Below are positions 1 through 5,828 of a DNA stretch of 14,159 nt, piece by piece (within the stretch, counting starts at the first letter, position 1; each line of letters begins with the position of its first letter). Under the pieces are notes generated by a model. That model was not told the origin of the DNA, made no database searches, and was given only the letters and a program-made list of their open reading frames with translations. The stretch is taken from NCBI GenBank assembly GCA_900550065.1, contig URQR01000032.1, positions 1-14,159 on the forward strand. Direction: 5' to 3'. This DNA comes from an uncultured Eubacteriales bacterium (GTDB lineage: Bacteria > Bacillota > Clostridia > UBA1381 > UMGS1253). The translations under genes were made by a program, and so were the position numbers.

Positions 1-450
1 CTTACAAAAGCGTGCGCGAGCGCCCTTTTGGAAAAAGCGCCGGCGCATGATATTATGATTACAGCGGAGTCGAAGGGAATTCCGCTTCTCTACGAAATGG
101 CACGGCAGGCCGGGGAGAACAATTATATTGTTGCCCGCAAGGGTCCAAAGCTGTATATGGAGAATGTGCTGATGACAGAGGTTGATTCCATTACGACTGA
201 AAACCGTCAAATATTGTGTATCGGTCAGCGGGAAGCCGACGCGATGCGCGGAAAGCGCATACTGGTAATTGACGATGTTATCAGTACGGGTGAGTCGCTG
301 GCGGCGCTTGAGAAGCTGATTGATCAGGTCGGCGGCGAAATCGTTGGCCGGATGGCTGTTTTAGCAGAAGGGGACGCGATGCAGCGTGACGACATTACTT
401 GTCTTGCGCCGCTGCCGCTTTTCAATGCCGATGGAACAGCAAAAGAATAA
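1..450 (+). CDS. Phosphoribosyltransferase family protein (adenine/xanthine type), 5'-truncated by the window edge
   Basis: The frame is open from base 1 to the TAA at 448-450, so about 149 C-terminal residues are visible and the real start lies outside the window. A TTG at 28 is in frame but has no reason to be the start. The visible part carries the PRPP-binding signature of type I phosphoribosyltransferases, VLVIDD-like ILVIDDVISTGESL (bases about 259-300), with the two acidic residues and the Thr-Gly loop intact. Upstream of it is a VARKGPKLYM segment typical of the COG0503 adenine/guanine phosphoribosyltransferase relatives, and downstream an AEGDA..RDDI..L..LPLF tail. Enzymes of this family transfer ribose-5-phosphate from PRPP to a purine base (salvage, cytosolic). 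The exact base is not readable from the sequence: adenine phosphoribosyltransferase is the usual label, but a xanthine-type or regulatory relative is possible. It is followed at once by a strong terminator. Confidence 0.85.
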   Translation, partial: LTKACASALLEKAPAHDIMITAESKGIPLLYEMARQAGENNYIVARKGPKLYMENVLMTEVDSITTENRQILCIGQREADAMRGKRILVIDDVISTGESLAALEKLIDQVGGEIVGRMAVLAEGDAMQRDDITCLAPLPLFNADGTAKE

Positions 451-462
451 GTAAGTTAAAAC

Positions 463-500
463 AAAAAGACTGCTTATGTTTGTAAGCAGTCTTTTTATTT
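463..500. terminator. Bidirectional intrinsic terminator between the phosphoribosyltransferase gene and spoVT
   Basis: A 14-bp perfect inverted repeat (463-476 with 483-496) surrounds a 6-nt loop. The stem core is GACTGCTTA/TAAGCAGTC with A-tract and T-tract flanks on both sides, so a U-run follows the hairpin in either direction. It lies 12 nt after the phosphoribosyltransferase stop and about 50 nt after the spoVT stop, and can serve both convergent genes. Confidence 0.92.
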
Positions 501-549
501 TGTGCCATAACCCGCATAAATTTTTTGTGAAGCCAAATGCAGCGTAGCT

Positions 550-1092
550 TCAGCTCTCCATGTGGCGTCCGAGAAACCCGGCCGCAGCCTGTGCAAGCTT
601 CTCTTCAACGTCAGAAGCGTTTGCTTGATCGTCGGAAAAAAATACGACGCTTCCGATGCTGTCCCCCTCGGAGATAATCGGATATGCGACAAGCGCGTGA
701 TGCTTTTCATTGCTGTCAATAATCGGCAGATCTTTTCCGGAAGATGCGCTTTTGTTATAGGGCGCTTTTTCGCTCATGATTTTTTCGAGCTCCGGGCTGA
801 CACGCTTTTCGAGCATTTCGCGTTTTGGCGCGCCGGAAACGGCGATTGTCGTGTCGCGGTCCGTGATACAAACGGGAAGCCCAGCCGTCTTTGCCAGAGA
901 TTCAGCATATTGGCTTGCAAATTCGCCAAGTTCTCCAATCGGAGAGTACTTTTTAAAAATTACTTCGCCGTCCTTATCTGTAAAAATCTCAAGCGGGTCG
1001 CCTTCGCGAATCCGCATCGTGCGCCGGATTTCTTTTGGTATGACTACTCTGCCTAAATCATCTATGCGCCTTACAATACCAGTTGCTTTCAT
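550..1092 (-). CDS. spoVT: Stage V sporulation protein T, AbrB-family transcriptional regulator
   Basis: This 180-residue protein (about 178 in Bacillus subtilis) begins MKATGIVRRIDDLGRVVIPK, the hallmark AbrB/SpoVT swapped-hairpin DNA-binding domain (residues 1 to about 50). It continues into a GAF-like C-terminal domain (about 56-178) ending AAGFLGRHMES, as in SpoVT. The start at 1092 is preferred over an upstream ATG at 1128 because a strong AGGAGG-type site (complement at 1101-1106) lies 8 nt before it and because the family begins exactly with MKATG. In Bacillus, SpoVT is made in the forespore and tunes sigma-G-dependent genes, spore coat/cortex formation and germination. Here it stands alone on the minus strand, divergent from the perR operon, with the shared terminator at 463-500 downstream. 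Confidence 0.95.
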   Translation of the reverse strand: MKATGIVRRIDDLGRVVIPKEIRRTMRIREGDPLEIFTDKDGEVIFKKYSPIGELGEFASQYAESLAKTAGLPVCITDRDTTIAVSGAPKREMLEKRVSPELEKIMSEKAPYNKSASSGKDLPIIDSNEKHHALVAYPIISEGDSIGSVVFFSDDQANASDVEEKLAQAAAGFLGRHMES

Positions 1093-1130
1093 ATTATGAC
1101 TCCTCCATGCTAAAATTGATTTGCACATAT

Positions 1131-1158
1131 ATTATTTGCAAACATTTTTAAAATATCC
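1131..1158 (-). promoter_or_regulatory. Weak candidate sporulation-sigma promoter for spoVT
   Basis: Reading the minus strand, GGATATT (1158-1152), a 13-nt spacer and CAAATAAT (1138-1131) lie about 40 nt upstream of spoVT. This resembles the sigma-E pattern KMATATT...CATACANT with 6/7 and about 6/8 matches. In Bacillus spoVT is read by sigma-G, whose -10 (CATnnTA) fits less well here. I saw no good sigma-A alternative. AT-rich DNA yields such matches by chance, so this is tentative. Confidence 0.25.
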
Positions 1159-1224
1159 CTTTTTCAGCCGTAAAAATATAAAATAGGGAATCAGAACATC
1201 TTGGAAAAATTTATTAAAAAGATA

Positions 1225-1253
1225 TTGACAGATAGATTCTAATGATATATAAT
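1225..1253 (+). promoter_or_regulatory. Consensus sigma-A promoter of the perR-rubrerythrin operon
   Basis: A perfect TTGACA (1225-1230) is separated by 17 bp from a perfect TATAAT (1248-1253), 38 bp upstream of the perR ATG. A promoter matching consensus at all 12 positions with optimal spacing is expected to be very strong unless repressed, which fits control by the operon's own repressor. Confidence 0.9.
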
Positions 1254-1261
1254 TTCTATTA
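1247..1261 (+). promoter_or_regulatory. Possible Per box (PerR operator) overlapping the -10
   Basis: ATATAATTTCTATTA matches the Per-box consensus TTATAATNATTATAA at 10 of 14 positions: 6/7 in the left half-site and 4/7 in the right. A broader CTAAT...ATTAG inverted repeat (1239-1243 with 1258-1262) encloses it. Its position over the -10 and the predicted transcription start would allow autorepression. The match is imperfect in an AT-rich region, so it remains a candidate. Confidence 0.4.
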
Positions 1262-1290
1262 GTAAAAGATATTAATAAGGATTGGTTATT

Positions 1291-1725
1291 ATGAAAATGC
1301 AACAGGGAGTAAAAAGCGTATCCGCCAGCAACAATCGTCGTAATACAGTTCAGCGCAACATGGTGCTTGCCACTGTGACAAAACTTGCGAATCATCCGAG
1401 TGCGGACGAGGTTTATACTGAAGTGGCGAAGCTGCACCCTGATATTAGTAAAGCGACCGTGTACCGTAACTTAAACGTATTGGCGCAGGAGGGAATGCTG
1501 CGGCGTATCTGTGTAGCAAATGCAGCGGATCGGTTTGATTATAATATCAGTCGGCATTATCATTTAAAATGTACCAGATGCGGGGAATTTAGTGATTTAG
1601 AGCTGCCCTATATGCACGATCTTGACAGTAGGATTGAGGCGCAGACGGGATATACGCTTAATAATCATGACATTGTTTTTGAAGGGCTGTGCCCAGTGTG
1701 TAAAAACTGTTTGAAACAGTCTTAA
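1291..1725 (+). CDS. perR: Peroxide-sensing transcriptional repressor PerR (Fur family)
   Basis: The 144-residue protein has an N-terminal winged helix (DISKATVYRNLNVLAQEGML, about residues 51-70) and a C-terminal metal/dimerisation domain. The five regulatory-site ligands known from Bacillus PerR are all present with a constant offset: H35, D83, H89, H91 and D102. D83 occupies the place where Asp rather than Glu is associated with peroxide sensing. The structural zinc site is two CxxC pairs (C94/C97 and C134/C137). ATG 1291 is chosen because AAGG (1277-1280) sits 10 nt upstream; TTG 1282 is too close to it. In the family, Fe(II)-PerR represses peroxide-defence genes until Fenton chemistry oxidises the His ligands. 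It is first in an operon with rubrerythrin (34 bp gap) and probably controls it and itself. Confidence 0.93.
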   Translation: MKMQQGVKSVSASNNRRNTVQRNMVLATVTKLANHPSADEVYTEVAKLHPDISKATVYRNLNVLAQEGMLRRICVANAADRFDYNISRHYHLKCTRCGEFSDLELPYMHDLDSRIEAQTGYTLNNHDIVFEGLCPVCKNCLKQS

Positions 1726-1759
1726 CATAAAAACCTAATAAAGAAAGGAAGATGAAATT

Positions 1760-2299
1760 ATGAAAGAATTAAAAGGTACAAAGACAGAGGCAAACTTGAT
1801 GGCGGCTTTTGCCGGCGAATCACAGGCGAGAAACAAATACACCTATTATGCGAGCGCGGCGAAGAAGGAAGGGCTTGTACAAATCAGTAAATTTTTTGAG
1901 GAGACAGCAAACAACGAGAAGGAGCACGCGAAAATTTGGTTTAAGCTGCTGCATGGCGGTATGCCGGACACGGAGACGAATCTTGCCGACGCGGCCGCGG
2001 GCGAGAACTATGAGTGGACGGATATGTACAAAAGCTTTGCTGAGGAGGCAAAGGCTGAGGGGTTCGACCATATTGCGTTCTTATTTGAAGAGGTCGGCAA
2101 GATTGAAAAAGAGCACGAGGAGCGGTATAATAAGCTGTTAGAAAACCTTAAGAGCGGAAAGGTGTTCACGAAGGACGGCGAGCAGGTTTGGATTTGTTCG
2201 AACTGCGGCCATATCCATGTTGGCGACAGCGCGCCGGAGGTGTGCCCGGTGTGCGCGCACCCGAAGGCATACTTTGAGCTTCGCGCACAGAATTATTAA
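1760..2299 (+). CDS. rbr: Rubrerythrin (NAD(P)H-linked non-haem iron peroxidase)
   Basis: This 179-residue protein has the standard rubrerythrin order. A four-helix diiron domain (about 1-135) carries FAGESQARNKY with E20 and two EKEH motifs (53-56 and 116-119) supplying diiron ligands. A C-terminal rubredoxin domain has Fe ligands C146, C149, C162 and C165 and ends in the typical CPVCAHPKAYFEL. Length matches the family. The start follows a GGAAG site (1747-1751) by 8 nt. Rubrerythrin reduces hydrogen peroxide to water in the cytosol of anaerobes, drawing electrons through rubredoxin-type carriers. The next gene, a flavin reductase-rubredoxin fusion 27 bp downstream, is a natural electron donor. 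The gene is probably under PerR. Confidence 0.97.
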   Translation: MKELKGTKTEANLMAAFAGESQARNKYTYYASAAKKEGLVQISKFFEETANNEKEHAKIWFKLLHGGMPDTETNLADAAAGENYEWTDMYKSFAEEAKAEGFDHIAFLFEEVGKIEKEHEERYNKLLENLKSGKVFTKDGEQVWICSNCGHIHVGDSAPEVCPVCAHPKAYFELRAQNY

Positions 2300-2326
2300 T
2301 TGCAAATCGTAAAGGCGGCGATGTAG

Positions 2327-2953
2327 ATGGACAAAACGGTTTTATACAACCTTTCCTATGGCTTATACGCGATTGGCGTCAATGATAATGGGCGCAAGTG
2401 CGGCTGTATCGTCAATACGGTATTTCAGGTGACGAGCACCGACCCAATTATCGCGGTATCTATGAATAAGGACAATTATACATATGAAGTAATCAAGAGA
2501 ACGAACCAATTTTCGGTGTCAATTCTGTCCGAGCAAATAAATCCGAATGTCATCGCTGCGCTGGGGTTTGCAAGCGGCCGTGATACGGATAAGTTTGACG
2601 GTATTGGCGCGGGAATGATACATGATTTGCCGATTTTATCGGAAAATTGCTGCGGCTATATGATTTGCGGTGTTGTATCCATGCTGGAAACGTCGACGCA
2701 TTTTGTGATTTTGGCAAAGGTGCGCGACGCATTCGGCAGCAGCGCGCTGCCGCCGATGACATACAAGTACTATCACGATGTTATAAAGGGAAAGGCGCCG
2801 AAGAACGCGCCGACATATGTGGCCGAGGAAAAGAAGGGCGTGTACCGCTGCCCGGTGTGCGGCTATCTATACGAGGGCGATATTACGAAAGAGCCGGACA
2901 GCTATGTTTGTCCAATCTGCGGTGCGCCGAAGGAGTCGTTTGTGCTTATTTAG
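2327..2953 (+). CDS. hrb: Flavin reductase-rubredoxin fusion protein (high-molecular-weight rubredoxin, Hrb type)
   Basis: Residues 1 to about 155 are an FMN-binding flavin reductase-like domain (YGLYAIGVN at the start, GCIVNTVFQVTS, and the terminal TYKYYHDVIKGKAP). Residues about 170-208 are a rubredoxin with Fe ligands C175, C178, C195 and C198. This two-domain architecture is that of Hrb from acetogens and clostridia, which passes NAD(P)H electrons via FMN and rubredoxin iron to the flavodiiron protein FprA. No fprA is in the window, so rubrerythrin immediately upstream is the likely local acceptor; that link is inference. The ATG at 2327 is preceded by AAAGG (2311-2315); an ATG at 2321 is followed directly by a stop. 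Last gene of the perR operon, with a terminator 20 bp downstream. Confidence 0.9.
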   Translation: MDKTVLYNLSYGLYAIGVNDNGRKCGCIVNTVFQVTSTDPIIAVSMNKDNYTYEVIKRTNQFSVSILSEQINPNVIAALGFASGRDTDKFDGIGAGMIHDLPILSENCCGYMICGVVSMLETSTHFVILAKVRDAFGSSALPPMTYKYYHDVIKGKAPKNAPTYVAEEKKGVYRCPVCGYLYEGDITKEPDSYVCPICGAPKESFVLI

Positions 2954-2969
2954 CTTTTATAAAAATCGA

Positions 2970-3009
2970 AAGCCCCGGACAGGCAAAACCGTTCGGGGTT
3001 TTTCTTTTC
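2970..3009 (+). terminator. Intrinsic terminator of the perR-rbr-hrb operon
   Basis: CCCCGGAC (2973-2980) pairs with GTTCGGGG (2991-2998), with one G-T wobble and a 10-nt loop. A T-rich tract (TTTTTCTTTT) follows. It begins 20 nt after the hrb stop. Confidence 0.9.
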
Positions 3010-3059
3010 GAGTCATCAGTATGATAAATTGCTTTTTTATTTCTTTTTTTTGTGATTTG

Positions 3060-3068
3060 TGGTATAAT
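3060..3068 (+). promoter_or_regulatory. Extended -10 promoter element, unit 1
   Basis: TGGTATAAT (TG at 3060-3061, TATAAT at 3063-3068) is a consensus extended -10. No -35 is visible in the T-rich DNA upstream, which extended -10 promoters can tolerate. Confidence 0.6.
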
Positions 3069-3071
3069 ATA

Positions 3072-3092
3072 CGCAAGAGCGAAACTCTTGCG
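3072..3092 (+). repeat. Perfect hairpin at the predicted transcript 5' end, unit 1
   Basis: CGCAAGAG (3072-3079), loop CGAAA and CTCTTGCG (3085-3092) form an 8-bp perfect stem that starts 3 nt after the TATAAT. It could be an operator-like inverted repeat or a 5'-terminal RNA stem. A second hairpin follows, ACGGTA/TGCCGT (3095-3100 with 3109-3114). Confidence 0.7.
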
Positions 3093-3094
3093 CG

Positions 3095-3174
3095 ACGGTA
3101 CGCAGGCATGCCGTTGGAGAAAGCGCTGCCGGGGTATTGCCTCACCTGTGGCGATGCCGCACCGTGTCTTTTTC
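3095..3174 (+). ncRNA. Possible structured RNA segment, unit 1
   Basis: By eye three pairings can form: ACGGTA/TGCCGT (3095-3100/3109-3114), GGTATTGCC/GGCGATGCC (3133-3141/3150-3158, two G-T wobbles, 8-nt loop), and an enclosing GAGAAAG/CTTTTTC (3117-3123/3168-3174, one wobble). I do not recognise a known riboswitch or sRNA. It could be a leader RNA or only degenerate repeat DNA. Confidence 0.35.
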
Positions 3175-3193
3175 GATTATGATCGCTGATTTA

Positions 3194-3202
3194 TGGTATA
3201 AT
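3194..3202 (+). promoter_or_regulatory. Extended -10 promoter element, unit 2
   Basis: TGGTATAAT with TATAAT at 3197-3202 lies inside a GATTTRTGGTATAATA context shared with unit 1, 134 bp downstream of it. No clear -35. Confidence 0.6.
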
Positions 3203-3205
3203 AGT

Positions 3206-3226
3206 CTCAAAATCTTCGATTTTGAG
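3206..3226 (+). repeat. Perfect hairpin at the predicted transcript 5' end, unit 2
   Basis: CTCAAAATC (3206-3214), loop TTC and GATTTTGAG (3218-3226) form a 9-bp perfect stem. Its sequence differs from the unit 1 hairpin but it sits at the same 3-nt distance from the TATAAT, suggesting that the fold and position are kept rather than the bases. Confidence 0.7.
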
Positions 3227-3233
3227 CCATTGG

Positions 3234-3290
3234 AAGAAACCGCTGTCGGGACGCTGTCCCTCCTCCCGCTGCACGGGAACGCGTTTTCTT
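3234..3290 (+). ncRNA. Possible three-way-junction RNA, unit 2
   Basis: An outer stem AAGAAACCGC/GCGTTTTCTT (3234-3243/3281-3290, one mismatch) encloses two hairpins: GGGAC-GCT-GTCCC (3248-3260) and TCCCG-CTGCA-CGGGA (3264-3278). The pairing is dense for 57 nt. The 5' arm and following bases (TTGGA, GAAA, CGCTG, CGGG) are shared with unit 1. No known RNA family is recognised. Confidence 0.4.
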
Positions 3291-3318
3291 TGGGCTTGTG
3301 CCGCATTTATGGTATACT
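3290..3318 (+). promoter_or_regulatory. Promoter of the 3367-6239 operon (unit 3)
   Basis: TTGGGC (3290-3295), a 17-bp spacer and TATACT (3313-3318), preceded by TG to give an extended -10 in the same ATTTATGGTATA context as unit 2. It lacks the downstream hairpin and lies 48 bp before the first ATG. Its -35 overlaps the 3' end of the unit 2 fold. Confidence 0.65.
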
Positions 3319-3366
3319 AAATACAAATTGATAGAAATTTTAAGAAAAAAGGGAGTCTTATTTTTT

Positions 3367-4257
3367 ATGTTACAAATGAAGGAAGTTCACATTAGTGATA
3401 AGGCGTGGGTGGACGCTGCCTTAGAGGGGTGTCCGCACAATACGCTGGAATACAATTTTACGTCGACATTTATTTGGCGAAAAATTTATAATTTTAAGCT
3501 CGCGCAGAAAAAGGATTGGTTTATCCTTTTTTCAGACTCGAAAAAGCCATCCTTTTTGTACCCTTACGGTAAAGGTGAAATCAAACCCATATTAGACGAG
3601 ATTATGGCATATTGTGAAAAGAAGGGAATCAATCCGGCCTTTCACAGTGTATCGACGCAGGCGAAGGAGGAGTTAGAGTTGCTCTATCCCGGGCAGTTTT
3701 CGTTTACGCTCGTCCGCGACGCGGCGGATTACATTTATGAGCGTGAGAGTCTTGCGACGCTGAAAGGGAAAAAGCTGAGCGCAAAGCGCAACCACATCAA
3801 CCGCTTTTTGGAGGCGTATCCGAATTGGCGCTATGAGCGGATTACGAAAGAAAATATTGGGGAAGTTTACCGGATGAACCTAAAGTGGTGCGCGGCGGTG
3901 GATTGCAGCAATGATCCGGGACTGCAGGAGGAAGCGTGTGCGGTGAAGCAGGCGTTTCGGTATTTCTTTGACTTAAAGCTCGACGGTGGCTTATTACGTG
4001 CGCAGGACGACATTGTAGCGTTTTCTATGGGCGACCGACTAAATGCACAGACGTATCTGGTCCACATTGAAAAGGCGTTTGCTGACATCAACGGCGCATA
4101 TCCAATGATGAATAAACAGTTTGTGCTGGAAAATACCGAAGGGTATCAGTTTGTCGACCGCGAGGATGACGCCGGCGAGGAAGGTCTGCGGAAGGCGAAG
4201 CTGTCCTACCGTCCGGCAATTATTTCGGAAAAATATTTTGCAAACTATATAGGATAG
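3367..4257 (+). CDS. DUF2156 / phosphatidylglycerol lysyltransferase C-terminal-like protein
   Basis: This 296-residue soluble protein resembles the LPG_synthase_C (DUF2156) family, a tandem GNAT-like fold found as the catalytic part of MprF and in stand-alone bacterial proteins. Recognisable elements are the N-terminal LEYNFTSTFIWR, the central LKGKKLSAKRNHINRFL (about 136-152), the MNLKWC helix and the C-terminal MMNKQFV..NTEGYQFVDREDDAGEEGLRKAKLSYRP (about 240-287). That last block is the most conserved part of the stand-alone family. There is no membrane segment, so it is not a full MprF lipid flippase-synthase. Its substrate is unknown; aminoacyl-tRNA-dependent transfer is only an inference from the fold. 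Start 3367 is supported by GGGAG (3351-3355), 11 nt upstream; an in-frame GTG-like extension to 3298 runs through the promoter. First gene of a four-gene operon. Confidence 0.8.
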   Translation: MLQMKEVHISDKAWVDAALEGCPHNTLEYNFTSTFIWRKIYNFKLAQKKDWFILFSDSKKPSFLYPYGKGEIKPILDEIMAYCEKKGINPAFHSVSTQAKEELELLYPGQFSFTLVRDAADYIYERESLATLKGKKLSAKRNHINRFLEAYPNWRYERITKENIGEVYRMNLKWCAAVDCSNDPGLQEEACAVKQAFRYFFDLKLDGGLLRAQDDIVAFSMGDRLNAQTYLVHIEKAFADINGAYPMMNKQFVLENTEGYQFVDREDDAGEEGLRKAKLSYRPAIISEKYFANYIG

Positions 4258-4269
4258 GGCGGACCTGTT

Positions 4270-5118
4270 ATGATTCAATTTGCGGCGGATAAAGATATAG
4301 AACAGATAAAGCGGCTGTGGGTACAGGCCTTTGGCGACAGCGTAGAGTCGGCTGCGTATTTTTTGACCCATTGCAGTCGGCCGGACGATATATTGATTGA
4401 TCAAGAGGGCGGAAATGTCTGTGCAATGCTGACAATGCTGCCGCTTATGCTGTGCTTTGACGGCGAGACGGTTCCCGCGCGCTACATTTATGCGGTTGCG
4501 ACGGATATGGCACATCGCGGGCAGGGACGCAGCACACGCCTGCTTTCTCATGCGCATTCCTATATGAAACAAAACGGCGTTGCCGCGTCGCTGCTTGTGC
4601 CTGCGTCGGAAAGCCTGTTTGCGTTTTATGCACAGCGCGGCTATCAGCGGGCGTTTTCTCTATCCGAAACGGCGTATGAGGCAGCGTCGCTCCCTGTGAT
4701 TGGCCCGGATGTATCGATTGATTTTTGTACACCGGAAGAATACGCGCGCATCCGGCAAAAAGCTTTTGCGTACAACAGGCCGTTTGCCGCGTGGGAGGAC
4801 GATATGCTAAGCCGGGTGATGGCGTATGCGCATCTGTTTGGCGGCACGTTTTACCATATTTGTACAAAAGACGGGGAAGCAGCGGCTTTTTGTGTCAAAG
4901 AGGGAGATGTAGCTGCTGTAAAAGAATTGGCCTGCGCGGGCGTCGAAGAAGACAAAGCTGTGGCAGCGCTTCATACGCGGCTTGGCGCAGCGCGATATCG
5001 TGTCCGTACAGAGGCAGGAAACAAAAAATATCGGTTTGATTTCGCGATGCTGTACGATTTGGGAACAAACCAGCTACCGGAATTTACAAACGCGTATTTT
5101 AATTTGGCGATGGATTAA
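4270..5118 (+). CDS. GNAT family N-acetyltransferase
   Basis: The 282-residue protein has an N-terminal GNAT domain (about 1-150). The acetyl-CoA pyrophosphate-binding loop is H82-RGQGRST-R (83-89), preceded by the strand YIYAVATDMA and followed by a helix, and an FYAQRGYQRAF motif closes the domain (about 118-128). The C-terminal half (about 155-282) is a second, less conserved domain, so the architecture resembles two-domain Eis-like acetyltransferases. The substrate cannot be read from the sequence. It starts 12 bp after the preceding gene with only a weak GGGCGGA ribosome site, suggesting translational coupling. Its neighbour upstream also belongs to the GNAT-fold superfamily. Confidence 0.85.
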   Translation: MIQFAADKDIEQIKRLWVQAFGDSVESAAYFLTHCSRPDDILIDQEGGNVCAMLTMLPLMLCFDGETVPARYIYAVATDMAHRGQGRSTRLLSHAHSYMKQNGVAASLLVPASESLFAFYAQRGYQRAFSLSETAYEAASLPVIGPDVSIDFCTPEEYARIRQKAFAYNRPFAAWEDDMLSRVMAYAHLFGGTFYHICTKDGEAAAFCVKEGDVAAVKELACAGVEEDKAVAALHTRLGAARYRVRTEAGNKKYRFDFAMLYDLGTNQLPEFTNAYFNLAMD

Positions 5119-5138
5119 AAACGAAAGGGGAGGCCCGA

Positions 5139-5813
5139 ATGATACAATGCTATGATGACTTTATCGGCAAGCTGCTCGAAACGGGATTTACAATTGGCGG
5201 AGAAAACGGCGAGGGCGTGTTCACGCTGTCGGATTCGTTTACAGACCGTATCCGGTGGCATACGGAGGAGTTGGATACAGACCCGTGGGAGTGGCGGATG
5301 CGCGTGCTGCAAGAGCGTGACGACATTGCATATGGAAAGGTGTTTTTTCGGAAAAGCGGCTATATTACGAGGGAGTGGTACCCGTACTTTTTGGCTGTGC
5401 GCCGAGGCGGTTTATCGCTTGAGGAGGCATATGAATCCGGCTTCGTCAGCAGGGAGGCAAAGACCGTCTATCAGGTGGTTGCGGACAACGGTTATGTACC
5501 GACCCACGCATTGCGCGGCCTGTGTGGATTTGAGCCGAAGGACAAGGCAAAGCTGGACCGTGCGCTGACAGAGCTGCAAATGAAGCTGTATCTCACCATG
5601 TGCGGGCGGCAGCAAAAGGTCAGCCAGAAGGGGACGCAGTTTGGATGGAATTCGACTGTGTTTTGTACGGCTGAGGCGTTTTGGGGCGACGAAGTGTTTG
5701 ACCAAACGCGCAAAATCGGCGGGGCAGAAGCAGCGGCGCGGATATCGGAACGAATTTATCAGGTGAATCCTGCGGCAGCGGAAAAGAAAGTGAAAAAATT
5801 TATTTTCGGATAG
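5139..5813 (+). CDS. AlkZ-related protein (putative DNA glycosylase relative)
   Basis: This 224-residue protein matches, from memory, small clostridial proteins described as AlkZ-related. Features are an N-terminal WHTEELDTDPWEWRMRVL segment, then YGKVFFRKSGYITREWYPYFLAVRR, and a predicted winged-helix-like stretch SREAKTVYQVVADNGYVPTHALR (about 104-126) followed by a charged helix. True AlkZ/YcaQ enzymes are much longer (about 400 residues) and carry a catalytic QxQ motif that I do not see here, so glycosylase activity is not established. A strong GGGGAGG site (5127-5133) fixes the start. It lies 20 bp after the GNAT gene and 15 bp before the next, hence in the same operon. Family assignment is moderate; function unknown. 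Confidence 0.65.
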   Translation: MIQCYDDFIGKLLETGFTIGGENGEGVFTLSDSFTDRIRWHTEELDTDPWEWRMRVLQERDDIAYGKVFFRKSGYITREWYPYFLAVRRGGLSLEEAYESGFVSREAKTVYQVVADNGYVPTHALRGLCGFEPKDKAKLDRALTELQMKLYLTMCGRQQKVSQKGTQFGWNSTVFCTAEAFWGDEVFDQTRKIGGAEAAARISERIYQVNPAAAEKKVKKFIFG

Positions 5814-5828
5814 AATTGGGTGAGAAAA

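Larger units (their letters stand above)
3010..3366 (+). other. Gene-free leader region with tandem promoter-hairpin units
   Basis: No convincing coding region lies here: the short open frames lack ribosome sites and family features. The stretch contains three TGGTATAMT-like extended -10 elements (at 3063, 3197 and 3313). The first two are each followed, after exactly 3 nt, by a perfect short hairpin and then a related sequence (GAAAsCGCTGyCGGG core at 3119-3133 and 3236-3250). The parts are listed separately below. Confidence 0.8.

Noticed and set aside
562..1099. Long plus-strand open frames opposite spoVT (164 and 107 aa)
   Set aside because: Antisense shadows of spoVT; no ribosome site, low-complexity or Arg/Phe-rich translation, no family likeness.
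3095..3174. Known riboswitch (fluoride, ZTP, preQ1 considered)
   Set aside because: Short motif resemblances such as GGCGATG did not extend to the conserved cores of those classes.
3072..3226. CRISPR-like array
   Set aside because: The two hairpins differ in sequence and there are no equal repeats with unique spacers or cas genes.
2817..3331. Short open frames in the 2954-3366 gap
   Set aside because: They run through the hrb 3' end, a terminator and promoter elements and lack ribosome sites; the region is better read as regulatory.
4039..4572. 177-aa minus-strand open frame across the DUF2156-GNAT junction
   Set aside because: It overlaps two well-supported plus-strand genes, has no ribosome site and a composition typical of antisense translation.
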